Positions 10,741-21,419 are shown, counted from the stretch's first letter. The stretch: DNA of 64,000 bases from Strongylocentrotus droebachiensis (GCA_035222895.1 JAVYIG010002371.1:124001-188000), one strand, 5' to 3'. A program made the numbers and translations. Notes: generated by a model from the letters alone, not told the origin.

Positions 10741-10911
10741 GAGGAGGACTAATTATCGCTATAGAAAATTTCAGTCTTTTGTCGCCGCCCACTGTCAACG
10801 CGCGCAACAATAGCTTCTAAAGTGCCTCTCCTTTTCGATGATCTATGATCGCGGATTATAATTAAATTCTTTGTCATGAAAGGAATTATTATTATGTAAC
10901 GTGCCGGGTGA
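10741..10911. other. Upstream intergenic
   Basis: Sequence between the zinc-finger promoter and dispersed copy B, with a short CG-containing stretch near 10785-10805. No gene is visible. Confidence 0.35.
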
Positions 10912-11906
10912 ACGTTCAATACTCCTTGTTATATTCTTATTTTTTAGCAATCTCAATTAAAATTTGATCACAGTAATGTTTTCAGACAGGTTTGCCCAAC
11001 ATGAACATCTAAAGTGTACAATCGTGTTTCAAACAAAAATCTTAACGCGACTTAAACAGAAGGTCAATGAGAGATAACAGTCTAATATACAAGATGCCAG
11101 TTCATTCATATTCCATCCGACCCCCGAAAAAGGTCTTACATTTTCTTCGGTTCGTCCACCTTACCAGACTTATTGTATATTACACTTCGGAGCTTATTAC
11201 AAACAATAAGTGGAATACATTTTGTATTCTTGTTTTGTTTTTGTTATTGTTGAGACTTCGTCATATCAATCAGACTTTAGATCAGTCTTTAACATAACTT
11301 CGAGCCAGCAAATTTACTCGATTTTGTAGTTACAGAGACAAACCATTAACATTTTATTTCTCGTGTCACAGATAATAATAAAAAGGAACAATGAACAAGA
11401 ATGACCAAATACTTAAAGCTGCAACAAATACAATTCATCGAGTATATAACCCCCAAAATAACTTTTGGTAAATGGGTAAAGAAAAGTCGATGAACCAAGA
11501 TGCAGTGATGCAATTATGTGCTCATCTATAGTGGTGCAAGTCGAAAAAACTCTCATCGAGATTATTTGGCTTGAAATGCGATTTATTTGAGAAACTTGGG
11601 TTACGAAGAAGAACAAAAATCAGACTCTTATTTAGCAAAAGATTCCCTGTTTTTCTTCTTATGTAGAAAAACAATGAATGGTCATTCACCAATGAATGGT
11701 CAATATAAAGCGGCTGACCAATACCGTCAAAATCAGTCGACAAACTCTCTATCAATATCGCTGAATTATATTCTCATTGATGTTTCTGCCTTTGACCGAG
11801 ATCCGCGGTACGGAGCACCTGCAATTAGTATATGCCATGGTTACGTCACCAATGAATGGTCAATTTAACGCGGCTGACCAATACCGTCAAAAAAAGCCGA
11901 CAAACT

Positions 11907-11918
11907 CTCGACCAATCA
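11907..11918 (+). promoter_or_regulatory. CCAAT motif, copy B upstream block
   Basis: CTCGACCAATCA is followed by CAGCTTGAG as in copy A, and preceded by GGTTACGTCACC near 11840. Role inferred from the shared motif only. Confidence 0.3.
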
Positions 11919-12007
11919 CAGCTTGAGAAAGCGTCCACACCTTTTAGTGACGCGTCAATTGGTTTTGATCACAATTGATGTTGTAGAATTGAGCGGAATA
12001 ACGTTTG

Positions 12008-12150
12008 GGCTGAGATATGACCAACTGAATAAAAAGATTGCCTATAGGAACTCAGTGTTTTATGCTCTGGCTCCTAACCATTAGGAGCCAGAGCATATAA
12101 CACTGAGTTCCTATAGGACATATATTTATTCAGATGGTCATATCTCAGCC
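12008..12150. mobile_element. 143-bp foldback (MITE-like) element
   Basis: Two 70-nt arms (12008-12077 and 12081-12150) form an almost perfect inverted repeat around a 3-nt centre (CCA), with outer ends GGCTGAGATATGACCA and TGGTCATATCTCAGCC. A few mismatches cluster mid-arm. It lies where copies A and C have unrelated sequence. Downstream sequence (ATATTCAGTTGGTTTTCG, 12164) repeats part of the arm, so a longer nested element is possible. Confidence 0.75.
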
Positions 12151-12309
12151 AATACTTAACATATTCAGTTGGTTTTCGACATTTGAACATTATTTTTGAT
12201 GCTCTTTCGGAAAATGAAGAAAAAATTGAGAAATTCTAAAATTTGATTTTTGATGACGTCACACTTCACCACTCTATAGACTGGACCTTGATCTTTTCAC
12301 AGGCGAACT

Positions 12310-12321
12310 CTCGACCAATCA
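12310..12321 (+). promoter_or_regulatory. CCAAT motif, copy B downstream block
   Basis: CTCGACCAATCA is followed by TAGCTCGATAACCGTTCACACC, matching the downstream blocks of copies A and C. Confidence 0.3.
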
Positions 12322-12619
12322 TAGCTCGATAACCGTTCACACCTCTTCAAAGGGAGGCGAGAAGACGGATTAAGAAACAAATCATTTCTTTCAATCTGAA
12401 GAACTGCTGTTTAAACCACTGAACTCACATACCTCCTGGAACTGAATACCCAAATAATTTGATAACAAAATTATATTTTACATATTGTTAAGCCTCAGTA
12501 TATTTTCACTTATTTCCATGGACAAAATTCTTTTCTCAGACGATCGACAAAAATAACTTTGCAAAGCAATGTATTTCGCCATCTCCCTCTCCGTTCCGTC
12601 GTTTCTTTTTCTATGTCCA

Positions 12620-12960
12620 TCTGTTTCTCTCTCTCTCTCTTTAACTCTCTTTCTCTCTCTCTCTCTTTAACTATATCTCTCCCTCTCTCTTTCAGTAACT
12701 ATCCCTGTCTTTAACTTTCTCTCTCTCTGAGATTCTAGCGAACTAAGAAGGGAGCGAGAGAATAAACACAAAAAAGAGAGAGAATATAGAAAATGACAGG
12801 GAAAGAGAGATGGATAGAGAAGAGTAAGAGAAATGAGGAGAGGTAGAGGAGATTTAAAGATGGAGAGAGAAAGAGAGTGGAAAGAAGAGAGAGGAGAGAG
12901 AGAGAGAAAGAGTGTGAGATAGAGAAAGAGACAGATAAAAATGAGGGAGATATGGAAAGA
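12620..12960. repeat. CT-rich then GA-rich simple sequence
   Basis: A run of CTCT repeats (12620-12730) passes into GA-rich sequence (12735-12960) that corresponds to the purine block of copy A. ORFs across it (Leu/Ser/Phe-rich) are low-complexity artefacts. Confidence 0.7.
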
Positions 12961-13158
12961 ATTTCAGCATCAGTTCGGCCGCATTGCTGTTGCATGGATA
13001 TAAACGAAATTAAACGGCTATCGTAGCTTACGTGGCAACCATGTTGAAGTGGCATTTAATACACTTATTCAGCTAGGGGATTCTCTCTCCAAATCGAACC
13101 CAAGTTAAAAATTGTATTAATGTCTCACACATCGGCACATGAAATGTATTTTCGTACA

Positions 13159-13655
13159 TTTTTTTTTTTTTTTTTTTTTTAGCAGATGTTTCTGCATTTA
13201 TTGATAAATCAAATATCAAACATTCAAATAACAATAATATGATATAATTGATTTACATAAAGAGTGACAATCTAATACACACAAAATAAAATTAAAAAAT
13301 GCATAATTGAAAGCTTGAAAGTATGGAGGTAAGTAAAGATAATCAAGATAAATGCAGAGGCCAACTATCATAAGCAAGGAAGCTTGAGTCGATAGCAGCC
13401 GGAAAAGGGGAGGGGTAGCTGGGCGCTGTTTTAGGAGAATGTAGGGGAATAGAGAGTCACATATAAAGATTTTGTTCAGAAAATATCTGAATAAAAAGTG
13501 GAAAGAAATTCAAGAAAGAAAAAAGAAGAAAAATGTGCAAGTGTGTGCAAGTGGGTGTGTGCAGGTGAAGTAAGTGTTCGATTCGTATTGTTAATGAACT
13601 GGTCATCTAAAATTAATTTAAATAAACAATCAAAACCTCTGAGAATATGAATATA
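13159..13655 (-). mobile_element. Poly-A retroposon, minus orientation, family unknown
   Basis: A T22 run at 13159-13180 heads a block of about 500 bp that interrupts copy B; copy A is continuous at the matching place (about 7880). A minus-strand poly-A tail is the natural reading. The interior has no recognisable ORF or tRNA-derived head. The right boundary is approximate. Confidence 0.5.
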
Positions 13656-14568
13656 ATACCGTTGTCAATTATTTACATGACACGATAAGAAGATTGTTTC
13701 CAGCCTTAAATGATAATGATATAGTACGTCATGTGAATTCCAAGATATAATATGATATACATAACACATCTGTACATTGCAAACAACGGGGTTTAGAGCT
13801 TGATGTAAACAGGTTTAAAGAAGAGAGAAAAAGCATGAGGATTATTTCTAACCGGAGGCAGCAATATACATAAAAGTAACACTTTCTGGGCATGAGTACA
13901 ATAGTCAAGAGGTGGCAAAAATAAACAAATACAAAAAGAAGGAGGGGTATTCACAAAGAAAGGAAGTTAGCCCAACATCACAATCTAAATTGTACAATCG
14001 TATTCCAAATAAAAAATCTTAGCGCGACGTAAACAGAATGTCAATAAAAGATGCCGGTAATGTAATTCGATGACATTTGTTCACTCATTTTCCATCCGAC
14101 CAAAATAAAGTTGCTATCCAATTTCTTTTAATCTGATTATGGTATGTATCATAGTACACGTATTACATTTTCATCGATTCGTCCACTTTATCATCTATAT
14201 TACGCTTTGGAGCTTATTACAAACAAGTGCGGAAAATTGCGTGTTCTTGTTTTATTTGTTCAATGTTTTGTTTTGTTTTCTTAATATCAATCAGAATTTA
14301 GATTAGTCTTTAAGATCACTCCGAGGCAGCATAATTTACTCGATTTTGTAGTTACAGAGAAAAACTAGTTCCTTTTTTTTTCTCGTGTCGCAGATAATGA
14401 TCAAAAGGTACAATGAACGAGATTGAACAAATACATGAAGCTGAAACAAATACAATTCATCGAGCATATAACTCCCCAAAATAACTTTTGGAAAATAGGT
14501 AAAGGAAAGTCGATGAATCCAGATTCAGTGTTGCAATTCTGTCCTCATTTATTTGTAAATATAAATGT

Positions 14569-14676
<108 letters not shown>

Positions 14677-14987
14677 CTGATCTTTTGACAGGGTAGCCCA
14701 TTCACCAACAAGTAGTGGTCTTCCATGGGGCCCTGAATGAACATATTTACATCGTTTATAACATTTATACAGAACAGTTACAAGAATAATACTCGTTTGC
14801 AAAATAAACATATATCATTAACCTAGTAAACAGTAATGTCAATAGGAAAATATTAATTAAGTCGCAATTATGTGAATAGGTCATGTACATATTACAAAAC
14901 ATGCACGTAGTGTATGTACGGCTGAGCCATTCACACATTACAACTTTGTTTAAACAATCTCTTAAATGAATTGACAGAGAAAGCCGT

Positions 14988-15248
14988 TCACAATGAATTA
15001 TCTAGCTTATTCCATTCAAATATGGAAGAAACAATTGGGCTACACTTATAACAATCAGTGTGAAATCTAGGCACACGCAAACATCCACTGTCTATTTGCC
15101 TTGTATGATGCTCATGTACATCATTAGGATTGATTAAACCTACCTGAAGGTAAGAAGGTGCTAAGTTATGAACGCATTTATATATCATCATAACGCGACT
15201 TAACTCAAACCGCTTGTCTAGTGTCATCCATTTAAGACTCGTGAACAA
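14988..15248 (-). pseudogene. LINE ORF2 C-terminal remnant
   Basis: 86 codons without an ATG start. Motifs are typical of the C-terminus of CR1/L2-group reverse transcriptases: LDKRFEL, MIYKCVHNLAPSYLQ, an HHTRQ region, LRVPRF and FEWNKLDNSL. The catalytic reverse transcriptase and endonuclease domains are missing through 5' truncation, so it is dead on its own. Confidence 0.75.
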
Positions 15249-15566
15249 ATCAGCCGACGGTGTGTCATATGTCTTGATTTCATCTTATAGTGGTGCACGT
15301 CACAAAGACTTATATCGAGTTTATTTTGCTTGAAATGCGATTTATTTGAGAGAAAAAAAAATCAGACTCTTATGTAGCAAAAGAATTCCATGTTTTTCTT
15401 CTTATGGGTATATCGCTTAAATATATTCACGTCAATATTTCTGCCTTTGACCGGGAGCCGCGGTGCGGGGCACCTGCAATTAAATAATAGCCATTGTTAC
15501 GTCACCAAGGAATGGTCAATTTAGAGCGGCTTGTATAGAATTTACTTTCTAGTCAGCCGACAAACT

Positions 15567-15578
15567 CACGGCCAATCA
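15567..15578 (+). promoter_or_regulatory. CCAAT motif, copy C upstream block
   Basis: CACGGCCAATCA, a two-base variant of the shared CTCGACCAATCA motif, with GTTACGTCACC about 70 bp upstream. Confidence 0.3.
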
Positions 15579-16111
15579 CAGCTTGAGAAAACGCCCAGTT
15601 TTGATCACAATTGGTGTTGTAGGATTAAGCGGAATAACATTATCTACCACACATGTTGTAAAATGATGCAAACAAAATGAATAATTATTATAATTGGGGG
15701 TTTCTGACATACACAAGGAAGGGATATTCAATAATACTGTCATTCTATATAGTGAAACTTCAGCTTGTATGCATTTTCAATTAGTGTCATGATCATATTA
15801 AAAACCATCTTTTTACGAGGAGATTATCATTTGTTTGATGATTATTTATAATATTTTGTTGTTGTTTGTCTTTCTACCTGTTTTTGAGTGATTTAGTATG
15901 ATTATATCATTTCGTATAGGTATGGTTGTTCATTATATATCTGTTTCACTTTTAGTAACGATTTACTAGTATGTCATACAATGTAAATAACATAAATGTA
16001 CCCCAAAAAAATAATCACGAATTCGATGATAAACAAAAACAGATTCCTTTGATGAGTATACTAAAAGTATATCACCGATTTTTTCAAACGTTTCCATTCA
16101 TTAAACTGAAG

Positions 16112-16145
16112 ATGCTTCCTGCACTGGCTGTGTTATGTATTTCGG
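16112..16145 (+). other. Possible relic first exon with splice donor
   Basis: An ATG followed by a short hydrophobic run (MLPALAVLCIS) leads straight into a GTAAGA donor-like site. The corresponding place in copy A (6230-6262) reads MYPAKAVACIS before GTAAGT. This would suit a signal-peptide exon of a duplicated secreted-protein gene, but no second exon is visible and the hydrophobic core is not kept in copy A. Speculative. Confidence 0.2.
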
Positions 16146-16149
16146 TAAG

Positions 16150-16330
16150 ATCTTTGTTACGTCACCGTATACTTAGTTACGTCATCAGTGCAAGACGCAA
16201 GGTTTATAATGAGAGCGGCTTATACAATACACTGGACTTTGATCTTTTCACGGGCGAACTCTCGACCAATCATGGCTCGATAACCATTAACACCTTTTCA
16301 AAGGGAAGCGGGAAGACGGATTAAGAAACA
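16150..16330 (+). promoter_or_regulatory. CCAAT/ACGTCA block, copy C downstream
   Basis: GTTACGTCACCG (16157), TTACGTCATC (16177) and CTCGACCAATCA (16261-16272) appear in the same order as at 6268-6435. Confidence 0.3.
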
Positions 16331-16584
16331 AATCATTGCTTTCAATCTGATGAGCTGTTGTTTAAAACACTGAACTCACATACTTCCTGGAACTGAATAC
16401 CCAAATAATTTGATAACAAAATTATATTATACATTATATATTTTTAAAGCCTAAGTATATTTTCACTTATTTCCATGGACAAAATTCTTTTCTCAGACGA
16501 TCGACAAAAATAACTTTGCAAAGCAATGTATTTCGCCATCTCCCTCTCCGTTCCGTCGTTTCTTTGTCTGTGTCCATCTGTTTC

Positions 16585-16607
16585 TTCCTCTCTCTTTCTC
16601 TCTCTCA

Positions 16608-16638
<31 letters not shown>

Positions 16639-16960
16639 CGCTCGCTCCTCCTTGGCTCTCTATTATTCCACCTTTTCTCTTTCTTTATAATTTTCAGCTC
16701 ACTCCCCCTCTCTCATCTCTCTCTATGATCTCGTTATTTCTCTCACTTTCCCTAAGCTCTTTTCCTTTCCAGTATCATTGCCCCTATTTGTCACCTCTAT
16801 TTGTCACCTCTTTCTTGTATCAATATTTGTACTCTCTTCTGTCCCTATATCTTATCTCGTGTCAACTTTTCCGTTGTTACACTGTCTCTTTCACCCCTTC
16901 ATCTATGAATTTATCTACATTTCTCACCCTTCCTCCGAACAATTCGATCTAACGGGGATT
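16585..16960. repeat. Pyrimidine-rich block, inverted relative to copy A
   Basis: A CT dinucleotide run (16590-16640) is followed by sequence whose reverse complement matches copy A: CCAGTATCATTGCCCC and TTCTTGTATCAAT here against GGGGCAATGTTACTGG and ATTGATACAAGAA there. A part (CTTATCTCGTGTCAACTTTTC, 16852) recurs near 21277. Confidence 0.6.
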
Positions 16961-17097
16961 TCAGTCAGTTGTTGGAAAGTAATGGATGTAATGAAAGAAA
17001 GAAAGAAGTGTAGAGCGTCAGGTAATAATAGTTTCCTAAGTTACAGCAGACTCACAAAAATGTCGAAATTTGACAAAACCCTTTGGGATGTCGACAA

Positions 17098-17169
17098 GCG
17101 TTGGTGGTATAGTGGTTAGCATAGTTGCCTTCCAAGCAATTGACCCGGGTTCGATTCCCGGCCAACGCT
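17098..17169 (+). tRNA. tRNA-Gly (TCC), discriminator T
   Basis: The cloverleaf is identical to the cluster consensus from acceptor to acceptor, but the base after CCAACGC is T rather than A. A CTTTTCTTTTT terminator follows directly. The changed discriminator could weaken glycylation. Confidence 0.85.
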
Positions 17170-17414
17170 ACCTTTTCTTTTTGTAGGTTCTGCTTATAGC
17201 AACTTATCAAACGATAATTACAGAAAATATTCACAAAAATGATAATCACGAAAAAACGCTATCTCTCTTTATCCCTCTGTCTCTCTTCTTTATTTTCTCG
17301 TTCGAAGTATCGTAGGCCTACCCGAAACATATAAAAACATGTCTACTCTTAACTTGGATCGTTGCTTTTTGTCACAATTTAACTTTCTAAATGTGAAGGT
17401 TGTTAAAAGAAAGA

Positions 17415-17486
17415 GCGTTGGTGGTATAGTGGTTAGCATAGTTGCCTTCCAAGCAATTGACCCGGGTTCGATTCCCGGCCAACGCA
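17415..17486 (+). tRNA. tRNA-Gly (TCC)
   Basis: Consensus 72-nt gene with A discriminator. Its 3' flank is homologous to the tandem array, making it the likely single-copy relative of the array Gly genes. Confidence 0.92.
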
Positions 17487-17934
17487 ATGTATTTTGTTAT
17501 TATTTAAATCTCTTTTTTGTTGTAATTTTATCTTATTTTGGTAGGTTCTTCCGTAACTGAAAAGACAAATAGTAACTGTGAACTTCATATTAGATTTGTG
17601 TTAATTATTTCCATCATAATACTTTTTTATTTATTAATTTGTCTCTGTTGTCACTCCCTCCCTCTCCCTCTCTCTTAGCTCAATCGCTTTCTAACTGACA
17701 CAAGCTATCAAATTTTAGGTTTAATTTTTGATAGTCTATGGGAGAAAAAAATTACAAACATGAGCTTTCTTATTTGTATTGGTATATATTTAAAAATCGT
17801 TGTTGACTGGCAACAACAAAAAAGAGACACAATGTAATTTACATGCTTGAACCAGAAATCAAAGCTCTACCTATATTTCGCCTTGAAACAATTACAGGTA
17901 GTGTAAAAGCCAACTATAATGCCTGTATAACGAA

Positions 17935-17951
17935 GCTTCTGTGGCGCAATT

Positions 17952-18001
<50 letters not shown>

Positions 18002-18008
18002 AGGAGCG
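17935..18008 (+). tRNA. tRNA-Asn (GTT)
   Basis: 74 nt: acceptor GCTTCTG/CAGGAGC, discriminator G, anticodon loop CTGTTAA. The D-loop reads TTGGTTAGC. The T-loop reads TTCAAGC as in all array copies; the other dispersed Asn genes read TTCGAGC. Flanks on both sides match the array. Confidence 0.92.
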
Positions 18009-18608
18009 TCTCTCTTTTGTATGTATTTTTTAATAATGTTATTCATTCTTCTAATCTTTGTTTTATAAAAATAATTTCTTTGATTTTTACTCAAAAGAAG
18101 AAAAAAGGGAGAAGAAAGAAAGAAGTGAGAATTGGATTTTCAATTCTAGATAATACACTGTGGTACATAGATGTTATAATAACTAGGACATAATGTGATG
18201 AAAACTATAAAAATAGCACATTTTATGCCGACCGATATTTCGGGGGGGGGGGTAAGGTCCGTTTTTTGAGGGGGGTTAACCCCCCCCCCCTCTGGGCAAT
18301 ATCAATACCCTGTTTCCATGGTTTTAACGATTGCATTACGTAATACGTCACTGTAGCATCCGCCCATTCCATTAAGTGATGAACATGACTATTGAAATTG
18401 CATTGGGTTGATTTATGAAAATTATTTATTAGTTATTGGTTAAATTTTGTATTAATTCTTGTTTACAGATTGAACCAGCTGTTCAATTAATTTAGAGTAC
18501 CAAAATATTCCACTTTTGATCAACAATTTTTTCTTCTTCTCAGCTCGCTCAATAGTTGGTGCCTGTTAAAAAGACAATTAGTATTAACCCCGAACTATTT
18601 GTAACGAA
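18009..18608. other. tRNA spacer with G/C foldback
   Basis: The 3' flank of the preceding tRNA (to about 18215) is array-like. At 18240-18292 a G-run and a C-run can pair (G10... C10), probably a small transposon end. ATTACGTAAT near 18335 is a perfect 10-mer palindrome. No gene is seen. Confidence 0.4.
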
Positions 18609-18682
18609 GCTTCTGTGGCGCAATTGGCTAGCGCGTTCGGCTGTTATCCGAAAGGTTGGTGGTTCGAGCCCACCCAGGAGCG
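18609..18682 (+). tRNA. tRNA-Asn (GTT) with A38-to-T change
   Basis: The anticodon loop reads CTGTTAT instead of CTGTTAA: the anticodon is unchanged but position 38 next to the stem is altered. The remaining stems are intact. Confidence 0.85.
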
Positions 18683-19461
18683 AGATTGTTTTTGGACTAA
18701 ATTTCGTTACGCATTCGAATGTATGAACAAATGAAGAATTATATTTTGTTTTTGTTTTTTGCCCCCTACCCACAATATGATGATAAAGTACAACAAGTTA
18801 AAGGGATAGTTGAGTTCTGTTTCAGACCGCAAATGCCTTCAAAGTGCATGGTTATTGCTCTTATTCTTATCTACGACATTTCTGGTGCCCTTTTAGAACC
18901 TAAAATTGCTATGAAGGTAATTTTGGACCCCAAAATGTGTGAAATTTAGCCAATACGATCATACCAATTCAGCTCCACTATCAAAAAAACAGGGTGACCA
19001 TTAATAAATTATTTAATTAAAAATAACAATACATGGGCCGACTGGTTGTGCGTAATATAACCAACACGAAAATGCCAAAAAAAAAGAGCCAACATCGGCA
19101 TTGCTGAAATACAATGTAAAAGGCGGTATGTCGTTTTTTCAACGGCTTTTTCAAATTATCTAATTTTGTGGTGGTACACAAGTATTAGAAATCGTTATAT
19201 TTATGGATATTTCAGCCGTCCCTGAACCGATTTTGATCAAATAGTGAATGTAATAATTCGTTTAAATGTATTGCGAACATATCTTACTGGAGTGTATTAA
19301 GAAAATGAAATCGTAAATTACCAAGATAAATTGTGAAATATCTTTTACATGAAGAGCGGTAGATGAATGCACATTTTAGTTGCACGCTCATTTGACATCT
19401 AACGTCAGTAACGTGTGAATTGATTAGACAATATACATAAACCAACAACCGGCATATCGAA
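18683..19461. other. tRNA spacer, AT-rich
   Basis: No gene is recognised. The last 200 bp or so (from about 19255) are the conserved 5' flank shared with the tRNA-Asn genes at 21645 and 26159. Confidence 0.4.
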
Positions 19462-19481
19462 GCTTCTGTGGCGCAATTGGC

Positions 19482-19518
<37 letters not shown>

Positions 19519-19535
19519 GAGCCCACCCAGGAGCG
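19462..19535 (+). tRNA. tRNA-Asn (GTT)
   Basis: Consensus body with TTCGAGC T-loop. A TTTTTTT terminator starts 5 nt after the gene. The 5' flank contains TTGATTAGA and CATAAACC, shared with two other Asn loci. Confidence 0.93.
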
Positions 19536-20588
19536 ACTATTTTTTTAAATGCAAAATTGTGTCTTAATATGAAAAATCCCTGAATATTAAAAAAAAAAAA
19601 ATAAAAAAAAAATCGCCTAATGAAATTACGTACGTAGACCTCCTTTTTTTTGGTATTTTTATCCTACCTCTCACTCTCTCATCCATTTTCTCCATTTGAA
19701 CTTGCTACTTTTCAAATTTTCTTTTCTCTTCTTCAGTTCTGGCCTTTCCTCTCAATCTCTATTTCACTCCCATCCTCCTCTCTCAGCTCTCTGTCTGTCT
19801 GTCTGTCTGTCTCTGCTCTCTCTGCCTCTTCCTCATTCTCCCTTCGTCTCTCCTTCCTCCTCTCTGTTTCTCACTTTCTGTCTCTCCCTCCTCTACACCT
19901 CTTTCTCTTCTGATGATGTTGTACAGTACAACATTCTTTAATTATCTTCCATTCTTACTGTGACCAATGATACCTAAGGATTTTCATTTGTTTCATGTGA
20001 GTACTTTACTCATGTCACACTTGTGATTTCACACTGTCAAGACTCCAATGTTAATAATTGTTAATACTCAATGTACCATCTGAATGGAATTTGTTTTGCA
20101 TTTTATCACAGTTTTTCATAGGTTACAGTTAATTGAATTCAAGTATCTGTATACATTTTATTTGTTTTGATGTAAACATTTATTAATTTTTGCTAGCAAT
20201 ATTTTTTTTTATATATTTTGTCTTTTTTTCTCGATACTGCTTTGATGTTTTGATGTAAACATTCATTTTTATATATTTTTTCCTTCCAATTTGCTATGTT
20301 TTCTCCACATATATATATGTTTTTTTTTTATATGATTGTTTGACTTTGATGTAAACTTGCATTTTTAGTCTTTGGACTTTTTGACAAGTCTCGAATAAAA
20401 CCTCATTTGAATCCTTTGAATATTGGCAAAGGCAGACAAGACAGACAAAGGAATACATGGCGACATTTGTACAAATTTATATTATAATGGGAGAACGTGG
20501 AGCAAATCATTTAAAGGCTGAAGAGAAGCGACATTAAAAGATAGGGTAGGGTTTCAATGTATTAAGTTTTACAATCGGACGAAGTGGA
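19536..20588. other. Spacer with CT-rich run and 3'UTR-like tail
   Basis: A-rich run (19588-19612), CT-rich sequence with a CTGT repeat (19790-19813), then T-rich sequence with three GATGTAAAC-type repeats (20170, 20253, 20349) ending in AATAAA (20394) and TTTGAATCCTTTGAA. The last part resembles the 3' end of a retroelement, but no coding remnant is visible. Confidence 0.4.
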
Positions 20589-20660
20589 GCGTTGGTGGTA
20601 TAGTGGTCAGCATAGTTGCCTTCCAAGCCATTGACCCAGGTTCGATTTCCGGCCAACGCA
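20589..20660 (+). tRNA. tRNA-Gly (TCC), degenerate, likely pseudogene
   Basis: Acceptor stem and anticodon are kept, but the anticodon stem has a mismatch (GCCAT for GCAAT) and the T-stem reads CCAGG against TCCGG, giving an A-C mismatch and a G-U pair. GGTCAG replaces GGTTAG in the D-arm. Probably inactive. Confidence 0.7.
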
Positions 20661-20980
20661 ATAGGCGTGTCTGCACTATCTCGAGATTGCCAAATATCCA
20701 GCTATTTGAACTATCCCGATCGCAAACTATCCAGCTAATTTGCGTCTTCATTAGACCGAAGTAGCAAATAGTAGCAAATTAGCTGGATAGTTGGTCGGGA
20801 TAATATCCCAAGATATCTCGGTCTAGTTTGCAAAATATCCCACTATTTCCCAACTAGCGGAATAGTTTGCGACCCTCTTCATTAGACCGAAGTACGGAGT
20901 CAAATATCCCGATCCCATCATGCACAACGATTTCCGGTTTTCCGTGCGCACATGCGATCTATAAAAAAAAATCCGCCTTC
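20661..20980. mobile_element. Hairpin-bearing insert of about 310 bp
   Basis: Absent from the inverted paralogous copy (25800-25842). It contains a perfect 19-bp inverted repeat, AACTATCCAGCTAATTTGC at 20725-20743 against 20774-20792, and the repeated phrase CTTCATTAGACCGAAGTA (20746 and 20879). Looks like a non-autonomous foldback or an internally repeated MITE; boundaries are approximate. Confidence 0.5.
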
Positions 20981-21160
20981 AACATTTGACCAACAAATGC
21001 CTTCTTTGTTCACAATTTCATTCAATTTTAGAATGTGGTCCTATTTTTAATTTGTAATCATATCTCGCATAATTTGATATTTTTGTATTTCTTTACGTTT
21101 GTTACGGACAGTTTTCAAATTCTTACAATTTTTAAAAGAACCATCTCCTGTTTCTTTGTA

Positions 21161-21246
21161 CAGTGAAACCTATCTATAAAGACCACACAAGGGAGACAAA
21201 AAGTGGTTTCTATAGGCATGTGGTCTTTATGTATAGGTTCCTTTAG
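21161..21246. mobile_element. 86-bp MITE flanked by TA
   Basis: Subterminal inverted repeats (CCTATCTATAAAGACCAC against GTGGTCTTTATGTATAGG) with CAGTGAAACC at one end and CTTTAG at the other, flanked by TA on both sides (21159-21160, 21247-21248). The inverted paralogue near 23425 has a single TA there. A TA duplication suggests a mariner/Tc-type mover. Confidence 0.55.
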
Positions 21247-21419
21247 TACATGTTTGTTTCACTCTTTCCTACCTCTCTTATCTCGTATCAACTTTCCCGC
21301 TGGTACCCCTTCTCTTTGGTTCTCAACTACCCAAACGAGAAACAAGTATGTATGCAATCAGCATTCCGACCATTCAATCTAAATGATACACATAATTATA
21401 GCAAAATATAGCATAGCAA

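Larger units (their letters stand above)
10912..13850 (+). repeat. Dispersed segment, copy B
   Basis: Second copy of the segment at 4187-8070, starting CAATACTCCTTGTT and keeping the CTCATCGAG, CCAAT and GCAAAGCAATGTAT landmarks in order. It lacks the 280-bp retroposon of copy A. The part between the two CCAAT blocks is replaced by a foldback element at 12008-12150. A poly-T-headed insert lies at 13159 to about 13655. The ACCAATGAATGGTCAAT block is present twice (11690 and 11850), a local duplication. Confidence 0.65.
17390..18215 (+). repeat. Diverged single copy of the Gly-Asn part of the array unit
   Basis: From just before the tRNA-Gly (17415) to about 280 bp past the tRNA-Asn (17935) this matches the tandem unit at 27421-28040: TTATCTTATTTTGGTAGGTTC after the Gly gene, TTTACATGCTTGAACCAGAA before the Asn gene, TAATGTTATTCATTCTTCTA and GATAATACACTGTGGTAC after it. 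The inter-tRNA spacer is about 190 bp longer here. The long spacer of the array unit (about 680 bp between Asn and Gly) is absent. Confidence 0.75.

Noticed and set aside
15971-16324. 117-codon ORF in copy C
   Set aside because: Not open at matching positions in copies A or B; no domain. Only the short MLPALAVLCIS plus donor is noted, at low confidence.
18549-18773. Minus-strand ORF with LGGLEPPTFRITAERASQL
   Set aside because: Antisense translation of the tRNA-Asn gene at 18609; the similar ORFs at 22827 and 26589 have the same origin.
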